NCBI RefSeq assembly: GCF_965227785.1
Contig: NZ_OZ245785.1
Location: 62,001 to 126,000 of the forward strand
Source of the DNA: Gracilimonas sp965227785
GTDB lineage: Bacteria; Bacteroidota; Rhodothermia; Balneolales; Balneolaceae
DNA length: 64,000 bases
Direction of reading: 5' to 3'
Below are positions 51,526-58,997 of the stretch, piece by piece (positions within the stretch are counted from its first letter, which is position 1; the number at the start of each line of letters is the position of its first letter). A program made the translations under genes and the position numbers. Under the pieces are notes generated by a model. The model saw only the letters and a program-made list of their open reading frames with translations, made no database searches and was not told the DNA's origin.

Positions 51526-53789
51526 TGAAAAAAGGACTATTTACAACGCTTTTTGTACTTCTTTTTGTACCAACACTTTACGGTCAGTCGTCGGTAAACT
51601 GGGACTATAAAGCTTACCCGGAACTTCCTTTTGAGCTGAACACCATAGATTTGGAAGTAACGGTAGAACCGGCATCCGCACTGATCAAAGCAACAGGTAC
51701 TTACCGTATTAACTCCAGGCAGCCAGATCTGACGCAAGTGGTTTTCAATACGTCAAATTTGGATGTGAAAGAAGTGTCAGGCAATGGGCAATCTCTCGAG
51801 TTCCGGGTGAGTTCAGATTCATTGATCATTGAGCTGCAGGATACACTGAATACGAACCAAAGCACCCGTTTCTTAATTAGCTGGGAGAGCTCTTCACCCT
51901 ATGGAATTAATACTGATGTGCATGGGAACCTTTGGACAACCTTAAATCCCCGGTCTCGTCACCACTGGATTCCAATCCCGGATCATCCCGAAATGGAGTC
52001 GGTGGTAAATGCGAGTTTCACAATTCCAGCCGACCTGCAAGTGGTATTCAACGGAAATAAAGTTGGAGATGAAGTTGTTTCCACAGACGAGAAACGGGCG
52101 GAATGGAGTTCGGAAACATCGGTACCGGTGTCCGGAATTACGTTCTCAGTGGGAAATTTTCAGACAGAGAGTGCCCGGTCTGGAGTAAAGGAGGTTTCCC
52201 TTCATGCTTCTGAAAATGCATTATTAGAAGGGGTAAAATCCGGATTGTTAACCATCGCTGTTGAAAACCTGAAGAAGTATGAAAGCACGTTCTCTTATGA
52301 GTTTCCATATTCAGACCTTCATATTGTGGTGTTGCCCGACAATCACTGGGAAGAAATACAGTCCGGGGCAGGTATCATTTATCTGTACCAGAACCTGGGA
52401 AACTTGTCTACTCAATTGAAGAGAGGGATCGCGGAACAATGGTTGGGAAATTACCACCGCTACCTTGATGCACCCGATTCCCGCTATGAGTTCTTGAAAG
52501 CTCTGATCACCCAGAACGATGAAACGGTACCACTGTTAAATCCCGATAATTTGCAGTCTGTAGAAGGCTGGAATAAATGGGTAGAAGGAATTGGGAATAT
52601 GCAGAATCAATTTCTTAAAGAAACCATCAGGGAATCACTGCCGGATTTAATTCAGCAGCTTCAGGGCGTGACCGGGTGGAGTGAATACGCCGACTTCTGG
52701 TACAATGAAACCGGTACTTACTGGAAGACATTACCGGAACCTCTTCTAAATAAAGAGAATCAACAGCGTGAGGGATATATCTATCAGGTTGATTACGAAT
52801 ATGATGAGTTGGCACCTTCACTCACATTGCATTTTAAGGCACTATCTGAGCCTATGGGTGTTTTGGCCGGACTCGACCTGATACAGTACGGCTTTATGGA
52901 TACCACTCGTTCGGAAATCACTTTTACCGGCGCATCTGATTCCGTTGCCGTGGACCTGCTTTCAGGAGTTGAGTATGTAACTCTGCATCCCCAAACCGAT
53001 TTTGAGCTGAATCTGGAGGAGAAAAAACCTTTTATGTTTTTGATCCGCCAGTTGCGAAGCACCGATCCTGATGAAAAGATAGAAGCCGCACGGCAGTTGA
53101 GGCAGTACACCGACAACCCGGATTTACAGCTTGCCCTGCAGGATGTGCTGGAAACGGAGGGAGAACCGGAAGTTCGGGCAGCTTTGTTGGCTACTTTAGG
53201 GGAAATTACTAAAGGGGCTTCCGGAACAGAACAGAATTTCCTGGATCAACTTAACAGCGATAATCTGGCCACTCGTTTGTCTGCGATTAGAGCGCTTGCT
53301 GATTATCCTGACAATGAACAGGTGAGGTATGCGGTCAGAAACACGATTATCAGGGCTGAAATAGATACGGTATTTGCCACGGCCTTAAACACCTATGGTA
53401 AACTGGCTGGGGCGGAAGACCTGATATCCTTAACAGAGCGATTGGAAAGAAGTGGAAGTGCTGACAAAGCGATCAACGTTCTGCAGGTTGCGGTTCAAAC
53501 AGATACCACACGTGAATCCATATCCATTGCCGATCGGATGGCACTGGGGGATTATCCCTATTCCATAAAGAAACAGGCGCTGAATATTCTGCTAACCCAC
53601 GAGCAGAACCAGGAATACTGGAACCAAACCATAGAGATGCTGATGGCAGACCGGGACCCCAGAGTACGTTATCATGCACTTGATGCAGTTAAGTATCTGT
53701 CTTCGAAAAAAACGGTGGATGTACTCAAAGATCGCTTGAAAGAGGAGATGGACCCCAGGGTAGTCAATAAAATCAGGCGGATTATGTAG
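51525..53789 (+). CDS. M1-aminopeptidase-like protein with degenerate active site, plus HEAT repeats
   Basis: 754 aa. A signal peptide (about 1-20, ending LYGQS) precedes an M1 N-terminal beta domain (about 40-200, TIDLEVTVEPASALIKATGTY) and a helical central domain. Where active M1 enzymes have HExxHxW, this protein reads RGIAEQWLGN (about 302-311), and the GxMEN loop reads SGAGIIYL (about 278-285). All zinc ligands are thus gone, while the flanking QWxGN remains. HEAT repeats fill about 510-754 (RSTDPDEKIEAARQLRQYTD; LATRLSAIRALADYPDNEQ; DRDPRVRYHALDAVKYL). It is probably a secreted binding or scaffold protein. It overlaps the phosphatase gene by one base. Confidence 0.82.
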   Translation: MKKGLFTTLFVLLFVPTLYGQSSVNWDYKAYPELPFELNTIDLEVTVEPASALIKATGTYRINSRQPDLTQVVFNTSNLDVKEVSGNGQSLEFRVSSDSLIIELQDTLNTNQSTRFLISWESSSPYGINTDVHGNLWTTLNPRSRHHWIPIPDHPEMESVVNASFTIPADLQVVFNGNKVGDEVVSTDEKRAEWSSETSVPVSGITFSVGNFQTESARSGVKEVSLHASENALLEGVKSGLLTIAVENLKKYESTFSYEFPYSDLHIVVLPDNHWEEIQSGAGIIYLYQNLGNLSTQLKRGIAEQWLGNYHRYLDAPDSRYEFLKALITQNDETVPLLNPDNLQSVEGWNKWVEGIGNMQNQFLKETIRESLPDLIQQLQGVTGWSEYADFWYNETGTYWKTLPEPLLNKENQQREGYIYQVDYEYDELAPSLTLHFKALSEPMGVLAGLDLIQYGFMDTTRSEITFTGASDSVAVDLLSGVEYVTLHPQTDFELNLEEKKPFMFLIRQLRSTDPDEKIEAARQLRQYTDNPDLQLALQDVLETEGEPEVRAALLATLGEITKGASGTEQNFLDQLNSDNLATRLSAIRALADYPDNEQVRYAVRNTIIRAEIDTVFATALNTYGKLAGAEDLISLTERLERSGSADKAINVLQVAVQTDTTRESISIADRMALGDYPYSIKKQALNILLTHEQNQEYWNQTIEMLMADRDPRVRYHALDAVKYLSSKKTVDVLKDRLKEEMDPRVVNKIRRIM

Positions 53790-53793
53790 CCCG

Positions 53794-53831
53794 GAATCTA
53801 CTTTCAGTCTTCATTTATTTGAAGTAGATTC
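53794..53831. other. 10-bp perfect inverted repeat after the M1-like gene
   Basis: GAATCTACTT (53794-53803) and AAGTAGATTC (53822-53831), 18-nt loop, no T run. It may be a weak terminator or an operator in front of the gene at 53862. Confidence 0.45.
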
Positions 53832-53861
53832 ATCGTCATTCAAGAAAAAAATTCGGGGACA

Positions 53862-54476
53862 ATGGCGGGCATTGAATTTAAATACACCAATCGACAGCTT
53901 TTTATAGGATGTGCATCCGGTTTCTTTGCAATCGTTTTTTTGATTGCATTCACCTATATCATTTTTAACCTGAATGATTTTCTGGAAACCCATGCCATTG
54001 AGACTATATTCATTATCGTGGTAGGGGCGGTGATGGTCATTTCCTTCTTTACTAAGATGAATGGTGGCTCCGAGCTAAAATCAAAAGCCGAGCTATCGGG
54101 TACATCACTTATTGTGAAAGGGGAACACCGGTACCTGTTGTCGGATCTTTTGCTGGATGAATATATTTCGGATGGTTATCACTGTTTTCACCTGTACAAC
54201 CGGGATAACAGTTTTACACTTTACACAAACGAGAAAGACGACTTAATCAAACACTTGTTAGAGTCTGATATTCAAAAAGACCGGTTTGAGATTGAGGTGT
54301 ATGATTTCGAGCGTAATTCATCTACGGTTATGATTCAGGCTAAATCGGGGAGGATGCTTGGTTTTAACCTGGACAGCGGCAGTTTCTCCATATTTCATAA
54401 AGATGATACCGATGAAGATAAAGCTTTGTCTGAGCCGGAGTACTTTATACAAACCCCGGGGTATAAAAAGAGGTAG
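53862..54476 (+). CDS. Membrane protein of unknown function
   Basis: 204 aa. Two hydrophobic helices (about 12-36 and 44-66) in the N-terminal third, then a soluble mixed domain (about 75-204) with a DDLIKHLLESDIQKDRFEIEVYDFE segment. It has the look of a two-helix anchored PH-like or unknown domain. Not recognised. The gene stands alone, 72 bp after the M1-like gene. Confidence 0.65.
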   Translation: MAGIEFKYTNRQLFIGCASGFFAIVFLIAFTYIIFNLNDFLETHAIETIFIIVVGAVMVISFFTKMNGGSELKSKAELSGTSLIVKGEHRYLLSDLLLDEYISDGYHCFHLYNRDNSFTLYTNEKDDLIKHLLESDIQKDRFEIEVYDFERNSSTVMIQAKSGRMLGFNLDSGSFSIFHKDDTDEDKALSEPEYFIQTPGYKKR

Positions 54477-54507
54477 AAGGTCTGTGCCCAAGGCTTTAAA
54501 ATTCGGA

Positions 54508-54888
54508 TCATTTAGATGATTGAATCAATGACCGGAAGCCTCCATACACCATCCGTTCAGCATCAAAAATCAATCTTTCAGGGTCGGTTAAAGGGCCCAC
54601 TAACTCCGCCATCCTTTGATCGTTTGGAACTTGTTTGTTGGCCAAATCACGGGTTTCTTTTGAAGGAAACAAAACCCATCCAAATACAAGTACTTCGTCT
54701 TCCTTCAAATCCAGAAGTTCAATGAAAGAACGGGTGCCTTCTAACCTCAAGTCTTCTCCAACAAATTCGAAGTAGGAAAGTGCTCCATATTCTTTCCAGA
54801 TTTCAGCTACTTCTTCAGCCACGTTCCTGTATTCGGTCAGGTGAATTCGTGGAACCGGAAGTACAAATCCGTCGATGTATTGTTTCAT
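54508..54888 (-). CDS. DUF1428 (YbaA-like) protein
   Basis: 126 aa from the ATG at 54888, which begins MKQYIDGFVLPVPRI, the usual start of the family; 15 additional codons are open upstream. Other family features: YGALSYFEFVGEDL, FGWVLFPSKETRDLANK and FDAERMVYGGFRSLI at the C-terminus. These are dimeric alpha-beta barrel proteins of unknown function. Confidence 0.88.
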   Translation of the reverse strand: MKQYIDGFVLPVPRIHLTEYRNVAEEVAEIWKEYGALSYFEFVGEDLRLEGTRSFIELLDLKEDEVLVFGWVLFPSKETRDLANKQVPNDQRMAELVGPLTDPERLIFDAERMVYGGFRSLIQSSK

Positions 54889-55035
54889 GTTACTTTCCAT
54901 CTTGTTGCTGAAGTTGTTCTTAAGCCCTGTCAAGACATTTTATTGATCGGCAGGTATCAGTTTGGACATACGAGCTTCAAAGATTTGATCCTGTCTGTTG
55001 GGTGTGTTCGTCAGAAAAAATTTCAACTCGGCAGG

Positions 55036-55245
55036 TTATGAATCTTGCCAGGCAGCTTCCGCCTTCTTAACTCTCCCCGGCAAAATGCGCCATAGAAATT
55101 TAGCAACGGGATTAGAGAACACATACTTTTTGCCGTCCTGAACCAAATAACAATTTTCCTTTCCATGTACTCCCTTTTTTCCGGTGCTGAGGGCAAAAGC
55201 ACACTGTCCATCAAACTCTGAAGATTGTTGCGATTCTGTATCCAT
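55036..55245 (-). CDS. Small YHS-like domain protein
   Basis: 69 aa from the ATG at 55245; a TTG at 55290 in the same frame would extend into the degraded attC. The sequence EFDGQCAFALSTGKKGVHG, then ENCYLVQDGKKYVFSNPVAKFLW, and RVKKAEAAW at the end follows the YHS pattern (Cys pair around a 'dGk.Y.Fs..' strand). YHS domains are metal- or substrate-binding modules. A second minus-strand frame over the same bases gives no pattern and is rejected. Confidence 0.55.
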   Translation of the reverse strand: MDTESQQSSEFDGQCAFALSTGKKGVHGKENCYLVQDGKKYVFSNPVAKFLWRILPGRVKKAEAAWQDS

Positions 55246-55279
55246 AATGTGATCTGATTTGTTTTTGGTAATTCCGCAT

Positions 55280-55379
55280 TTACAGCGCAAGGCTTATGCA
55301 TTTCTTTGAAGTAGCAAAATTAATTTCTGGCAATCAAGTTTCTATCGCACTCCTTCCGATTTAAAACGCCTTGTTATAC
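55280..55379 (-). repeat. Degraded integron attC-like site (B)
   Basis: On the minus strand it begins with the core site GTATAAC (55373-55379), followed by AAGGCGTTTTAAA, and contains GCTACTTCAAAGAAAT, matching GCTACTTCAATAAACAT of attC site A. The opposite core site (GTTRRRY) is missing, so the distal end is degraded. It starts 9 bp after the stop of the lipoprotein gene, the normal cassette layout. Confidence 0.55.
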
Positions 55380-55387
55380 GTTTATTA

Positions 55388-56299
55388 TTACTGCTCATAG
55401 AATTCATATACGTATTCAATAACTTCTTTTCTAGGTCGATTTTTAAAACCAGTCGCATCAGTAATGCGGTTGGTTACTTTTTTGACCAGCAAAGAGTCTT
55501 GGTAAAAATATTCATAGGTGAATGCTAAATTCTCACCATGATAAAAAAGCTCTTTAATGTAGTCTTTATCTTCATATAAGTATACTTTGCGCTGGATTCT
55601 GTCATTTACTATATCATACGTTTCTATCTCTTCTTCTATTTTTCCAGAGCTATTATACTTGTATTCAATTATATCCGAATTGGTAGGGCTGTCTGTTCTG
55701 TAGAATACTAAATTTCCATTCCTATCATATTTCATGACTACTTGTTCAATCAAAGAACTATCCATTTCAAGAGTTAAGTATTCCTTTACAATGAGGCCAC
55801 TGGAATCAGTGAAAGTATCAAAATATTCAAGGTAAGATTCTGAAGTACTTCTCAATCTTATATTATCAGGTATTTCATGTTTGATATAATTAATCAATGA
55901 GTCTGGGGAAGTAAAGCTATGAATGGCTCCGAATTCATTTCTTACAGCAATTGTGCCATCATATGTTCTGTAATATTCTCCCTGTAACTCTCCATCTGGG
56001 TAATAATCGAAAACAGTTTCTCTTAAAATGTGATTAGAATGAGCATAATATTCATGTGTTTTTCTATTACCATCATAAATATTGGCTGTCATCCAGGTTA
56101 AAAGCTCACCATCCCAGTCATCAATTATTTGAGAAGTCTTTTCAAAGACAATTCGATTGTATTCATCAAATAGTTCGACGCTTACATTGATACTATCTTG
56201 ATATCCTTTAATCGACTTGATTTGCTTGTCGTAGGGTTTATTAGAAGCACAAGACACAGCCAGGACAAATAGAAAAATAAATAGACTGTTTTTCATCAT
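55388..56299 (-). CDS. Lipoprotein of unknown function in an integron-type cassette
   Basis: 303 aa (302 from the second Met). It has a lipoprotein signal (SLFIFLFVLAVSCAS, lipobox VSCA). The body is beta-rich with repeated Tyr/Asp units (FDYYPDGELQGEYYRTYDG; MKYDRNGNLVFYRTD; YKYNSSGKIEEEIETYD), resembling YD or MORN/YwqK-type repeat strands. It is the only gene between attC-like sites A and B, transcribed toward B, with its start 13 bp from the core of A. It is AT-rich compared with the housekeeping genes nearby. Function unknown. Confidence 0.78.
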   Translation of the reverse strand: MMKNSLFIFLFVLAVSCASNKPYDKQIKSIKGYQDSINVSVELFDEYNRIVFEKTSQIIDDWDGELLTWMTANIYDGNRKTHEYYAHSNHILRETVFDYYPDGELQGEYYRTYDGTIAVRNEFGAIHSFTSPDSLINYIKHEIPDNIRLRSTSESYLEYFDTFTDSSGLIVKEYLTLEMDSSLIEQVVMKYDRNGNLVFYRTDSPTNSDIIEYKYNSSGKIEEEIETYDIVNDRIQRKVYLYEDKDYIKELFYHGENLAFTYEYFYQDSLLVKKVTNRITDATGFKNRPRKEVIEYVYEFYEQ

Positions 56300-56311
56300 A
56301 AGTGAAAAGTG

Positions 56312-56434
56312 CTATAACGACCCAGCGTTTAAGGGGCGCAGTTTTCGATGTTTATTGAAGTAGCCAAATTATTTAAACAGATACAAGGTTGAACTACGCT
56401 ACGTCTGCGTCCCCCTTAAAACGCCTTGTTAGGC
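56312..56434 (-). repeat. Integron attC-like recombination site (A), 123 bp
   Basis: On the minus strand it begins GCCTAAC (56428-56434, the RYYYAAC core) and ends GTTATAG (56312-56318), as in Vibrio-type repeats. The arms GGCGTTTTAAGGGGGACGCAG and CTGCGCCCCTTAAACGC pair with extrahelical bases (an extra T and GA), as attC hairpins require. The middle is imperfectly paired. The site separates a 57-aa ORF from the lipoprotein gene. Confidence 0.75.
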
Positions 56435-56602
56435 GACATCTGGATTGACATTGCGTTCCTTTAGCACTTCTTTGTAAGCAATTGATGATTCTTTGATTGA
56501 AATACCTAAGCTAAGACGTTTTAGAATTTGCTCAGTAGAGAGCTTTCTATAATTCTCTTTAAGCTCTTCGATTTTTTGATATTTAGAATCTTGCTTACTC
56601 AT
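56429..56602 (-). CDS. 57-aa cassette ORF
   Basis: Start ATG at 56602 and stop TAA at 56429-56431. The protein begins MSKQDSKYQKIEELKENYRK and is charged and helical, with a LSLGISIKESSIAYKEVLKE segment. Its stop lies inside the GCCTAAC core of attC site A, and its start is 5 bp after a GTTAGGC core (56607-56613), both common in integron cassettes. No family is recognised. The layout and continuous frame argue that it is real. Confidence 0.6.
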   Translation of the reverse strand: MSKQDSKYQKIEELKENYRKLSTEQILKRLSLGISIKESSIAYKEVLKERNVNPDVA

Positions 56603-56606
56603 TGTT

Positions 56607-56728
56607 GCCTAACATATTAATATGCGACATGGGCTATCTTATGAGACGTCGCATAACATCCGAAAAACATCCTTTAAGGTCGCCAGTCACATCTTTTAAG
56701 TTTTTATGCTACGGTGATGTCGCATAAC
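56607..56728 (-). other. Core site with three GTCGCATA repeats, possible attI-like site
   Basis: On the minus strand GTTAGGC (56607-56613) sits at the head of the cassettes. Nearby are one TATGCGAC (56621-56628) and two GTCGCATAAC copies (56648-56657, 56719-56728) on the plus strand. attI sites carry accessory integrase-binding repeats beside the core, so this could be one; it could also be the tail of another attC or an unrelated recombinase site. Confidence 0.35.
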
Positions 56729-56953
56729 CTCGTCGGATAAAATCCAAATACTTTATAAGGAATTGACTTCCCATCGCTCTGTCAATATAAAACATAGACC
56801 TGTTAATGCAACAGTATTTATAAGTAAACTATTATTGTTATGACACCTTAGGTAAGAAATACACTAAAACGGAAACTACATCAAAAGCCGGTAGATCTTA
56901 TGTAAATCGTCCATCGAAAATCGGTCGTTCGATCATTCGCAAATCAACAACAA

Positions 56954-56977
56954 GATTCCTGCCTTCGCAGGAATGAC
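56954..56977 (+). repeat. REP-like palindrome, copy 1
   Basis: GATTCCTGC ... GCAGGAATGAC, with stem TTCCTGC/GCAGGAA. It differs from the copies at 57432 and 57571 only in the centre. A half copy (TGCAGGAATGAC) follows at about 56987. Confidence 0.85.
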
Positions 56978-57045
56978 GACTATTGGTGCAGGAATGACAA
57001 CGTAGAGGCCAGGGATGACGGGTTTGAATTGGACATAATAAATGG

Positions 57046-57396
57046 ATGAATATGAAAGAGGGATATGTTTACATACTCACAAACAGAAAACGAACGGTAC
57101 TTTACGTCGGTGTTACCAGTGATTTAATTAACCGTGTTTTGCAACATTAAAAAGGCGAAGGCTCAGAGTTTACTAGCAAGTATGAGGTTAAGAACCTGGT
57201 ATATTACGAATCACACCAGAACATGTATGAAGCAATTCGTAGAGAGAAACAGATAAAAAAATGGAAAAGAGAATGGAAGCTTAACTTGATAAAAGCCAGT
57301 AACCCGGATATGGAAGATCTTTGGAATGAAATTCTATCAGGGGGGGCGGTTTCATTTTTAGAAGTCATCCCGCGGCGTATGCCAGGGATCTGGTAG
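57046..57396 (+). pseudogene. GIY-YIG nuclease family protein, broken by one stop codon
   Basis: The frame reads GYVYILTNRKRTVLYVGVT (GIY-YIG motif), SDLINRVLQH, a TAA at 57148-57150, then KGEGSEFTSKYEVKNLVYYE, the helix with AIRREKQIKKWKREWKLNLI, and a tail to 57396. The family has Lys right after 'QH', so a single AAA-to-TAA change would explain the break; the downstream frame is intact. Intact proteins are around 90-100 aa. The last 25 codons read into repeat sequence. REP-like palindromes lie on both sides. Confidence 0.82.
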
Positions 57397-57431
57397 TATG
57401 AAAGGGCAAGTGAGTGGAAATCAATCAACAA

Positions 57432-57455
57432 GATTCCTGCCTGCGCAGGAATGAC
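57432..57455 (+). repeat. REP-like palindrome, copy 2
   Basis: GATTCCTGC ... GCAGGAATGAC, 23 of 24 positions identical to copy 1. Confidence 0.85.
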
Positions 57456-57570
57456 GGTGGGGATGAAATGAGTAGGTAAAGGTAGATAGTAATAAATTGC
57501 TCAGGTCATCCCGCCGCGAAAGCCGGGATCTTGTTCCGTGAAAGGTCAGATTAGTCATAATAAGGACCAA

Positions 57571-57594
57571 GATTCCTGCCTTAGCAGGAATGAC
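57571..57594 (+). repeat. REP-like palindrome, copy 3
   Basis: GATTCCTGC ... GCAGGAATGAC, identical to copy 1 except one central base. Between copies 2 and 3 lies another small repeat type (TCATCCCGCCGCG ... GCCGGGAT near 57506), related to TCATCCCGCGGCG at about 57365. Confidence 0.85.
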
Positions 57595-57643
57595 AATGAT
57601 AGGGACAGGAATGACCGGGCGGGAGGGGAAGTAAAAATCAAAC

Positions 57644-57667
57644 AAAAAAGGACGAGCAAGCCCGTCC
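57644..57667 (-). terminator. Terminator of the ABC exporter operon
   Basis: On the minus strand: GGACGGGC, TTGC loop, TCGTCC, then TTTTTT. It lies 30 bp beyond the permease stop. Confidence 0.82.
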
Positions 57668-57696
57668 CTTTCACAGTAATATAATAGATACTATCC

Positions 57697-58995
57697 TTAG
57701 CTCTGCTTAATCCACTTGCCGAGCTCTTTGAAGGAAGGCTTTTTGCCGTACATCAAGATGCCCACGCGGTAGATTTTGGCCGCCAGCCACATGATGCCCA
57801 GGAAAGTCAGAACCATCAGCAATATAGAAACGATGATTTGCCACATCGGGACCTGTGAAGCCGCAATCCGCGTAATCATGTTGATGGGAGCGGTGAGTGG
57901 AAACAGGGATACAAACAGAGACAAACCGGAATCCGGTGCTTCCATTACTTTAGTGTTTAGGAAATAACCGATAAATATCGGAAGTCCGACCGGCAGCATA
58001 AACTGCTGGGAGTCCTGCTCGGTTTCTACCGCTGCACCGATAGCGGCAAATACGGCGCTGTAAATCATAAATCCGAGGAAGAAGAAAATCAGGAAATTCA
58101 CGAATACCATCGGGTCTACTACCATCTGCTCCAGGGAAGAAGGATCGAAGGAGGAGGCCGCGGCTTGAGCAGCTTCATCCGGAATATTACTCATCTGGGC
58201 TTCCATAATCATGCCGGCTATGGGAGCAGCAGCAATGGAAAGGCCGATATAGAATGCAATCCAGATACTGAACTGCGTTAAGGCCATGGCCAGAACGCCA
58301 AACAGCTTCCCGAACATCAGCTCGATGGGTTTTACCGACGATGCAATTACTTCCAGCACGCGATTGGTTTTTTCTTCAATAACACTGCGCATCAGCAGGG
58401 AACCGTAGATGAAAATCCCCATGAAGATCATCAGCCCAAGTATAAAGCCAAGGGCCGAGGCGAAGAGGGTATTGTCTTCTGATTCTCCTTCTTCGGTCAG
58501 CTTAACGGCTTCCAGTCCGGTACGGGTTTCGAATATTTCGCGGATGTTATCCGATACATTCTCCCGGGATAGCTTCTCTTCCCGTACGGCTTCCCGCAAA
58601 TCGGAACGGACGGCGGATATAAAGCTGAGTCCGCCACTTCCGCCATAAATAAGAGTGGGACTTTGGGAATCCGAGATCACTTCGTTCTCTAAAATGATAA
58701 ACCCATCCAGATCGCCATCCAGTACATCGGCGCGGAGGCTGTCCTGGTGAACATCACTCACATCAAAATACCGGGTCTCGTTAATATCAACCAATCGCTC
58801 TACCAGCACGTTGGTATTATCCAGTATCCCGATTCTTTTTTCCACTTCGGAATCAGAAATACTGATGTACACCACAATGCCAATAAAGGCTACCAGGGCA
58901 AGCGGAGTTAAAGCGGTAGCTATGATGAAGGATTTACTTTTTACGCGGGTGAGATATTCTCTTTTCAGTACTAACCAAACTTTGTGCAGACTCAT
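57697..58995 (-). CDS. ABC-2 type exporter permease (NatB-like)
   Basis: 432 aa. An N-terminal helix (SKSFIIATALTPLALVAFIGIVVYI) is followed by a large extracytoplasmic domain (about 45-180), then five or six membrane helices in the C-terminal half (LGFILGLMIFMGIFIYGSLLMRSVIEEKTNRVLEVIASSVKPIELMFGK is the conserved coupling segment). This is the layout of NatB/YhaP-type permeases, which with an ATPase export sodium or small molecules. It is downstream of the ATPase gene with a 2-bp gap. Confidence 0.88.
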   Translation of the reverse strand: MSLHKVWLVLKREYLTRVKSKSFIIATALTPLALVAFIGIVVYISISDSEVEKRIGILDNTNVLVERLVDINETRYFDVSDVHQDSLRADVLDGDLDGFIILENEVISDSQSPTLIYGGSGGLSFISAVRSDLREAVREEKLSRENVSDNIREIFETRTGLEAVKLTEEGESEDNTLFASALGFILGLMIFMGIFIYGSLLMRSVIEEKTNRVLEVIASSVKPIELMFGKLFGVLAMALTQFSIWIAFYIGLSIAAAPIAGMIMEAQMSNIPDEAAQAAASSFDPSSLEQMVVDPMVFVNFLIFFFLGFMIYSAVFAAIGAAVETEQDSQQFMLPVGLPIFIGYFLNTKVMEAPDSGLSLFVSLFPLTAPINMITRIAASQVPMWQIIVSILLMVLTFLGIMWLAAKIYRVGILMYGKKPSFKELGKWIKQS

Positions 58996-58997
58996 AA

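Noticed and set aside
55023..55301. A 92-codon minus-strand frame overlapping the YHS-like gene
   Set aside because: The alternative frame at 55036-55245 shows a YHS-like pattern, whereas this one has no coherent pattern and starts in the degraded attC.
56760..56800. A minus-strand TTGACA with a downstream TATAAA, as a cassette promoter
   Set aside because: The spacing is about 22 bp, too long for a standard promoter, and Bacteroidota-type promoters use other motifs.
57421..57645. A minus-strand frame over the REP-like region containing VIPAKAGI-type repeats
   Set aside because: This is simply the translation of the GATTCCTGC...GCAGGAATGAC palindromes, a well-known annotation artefact.
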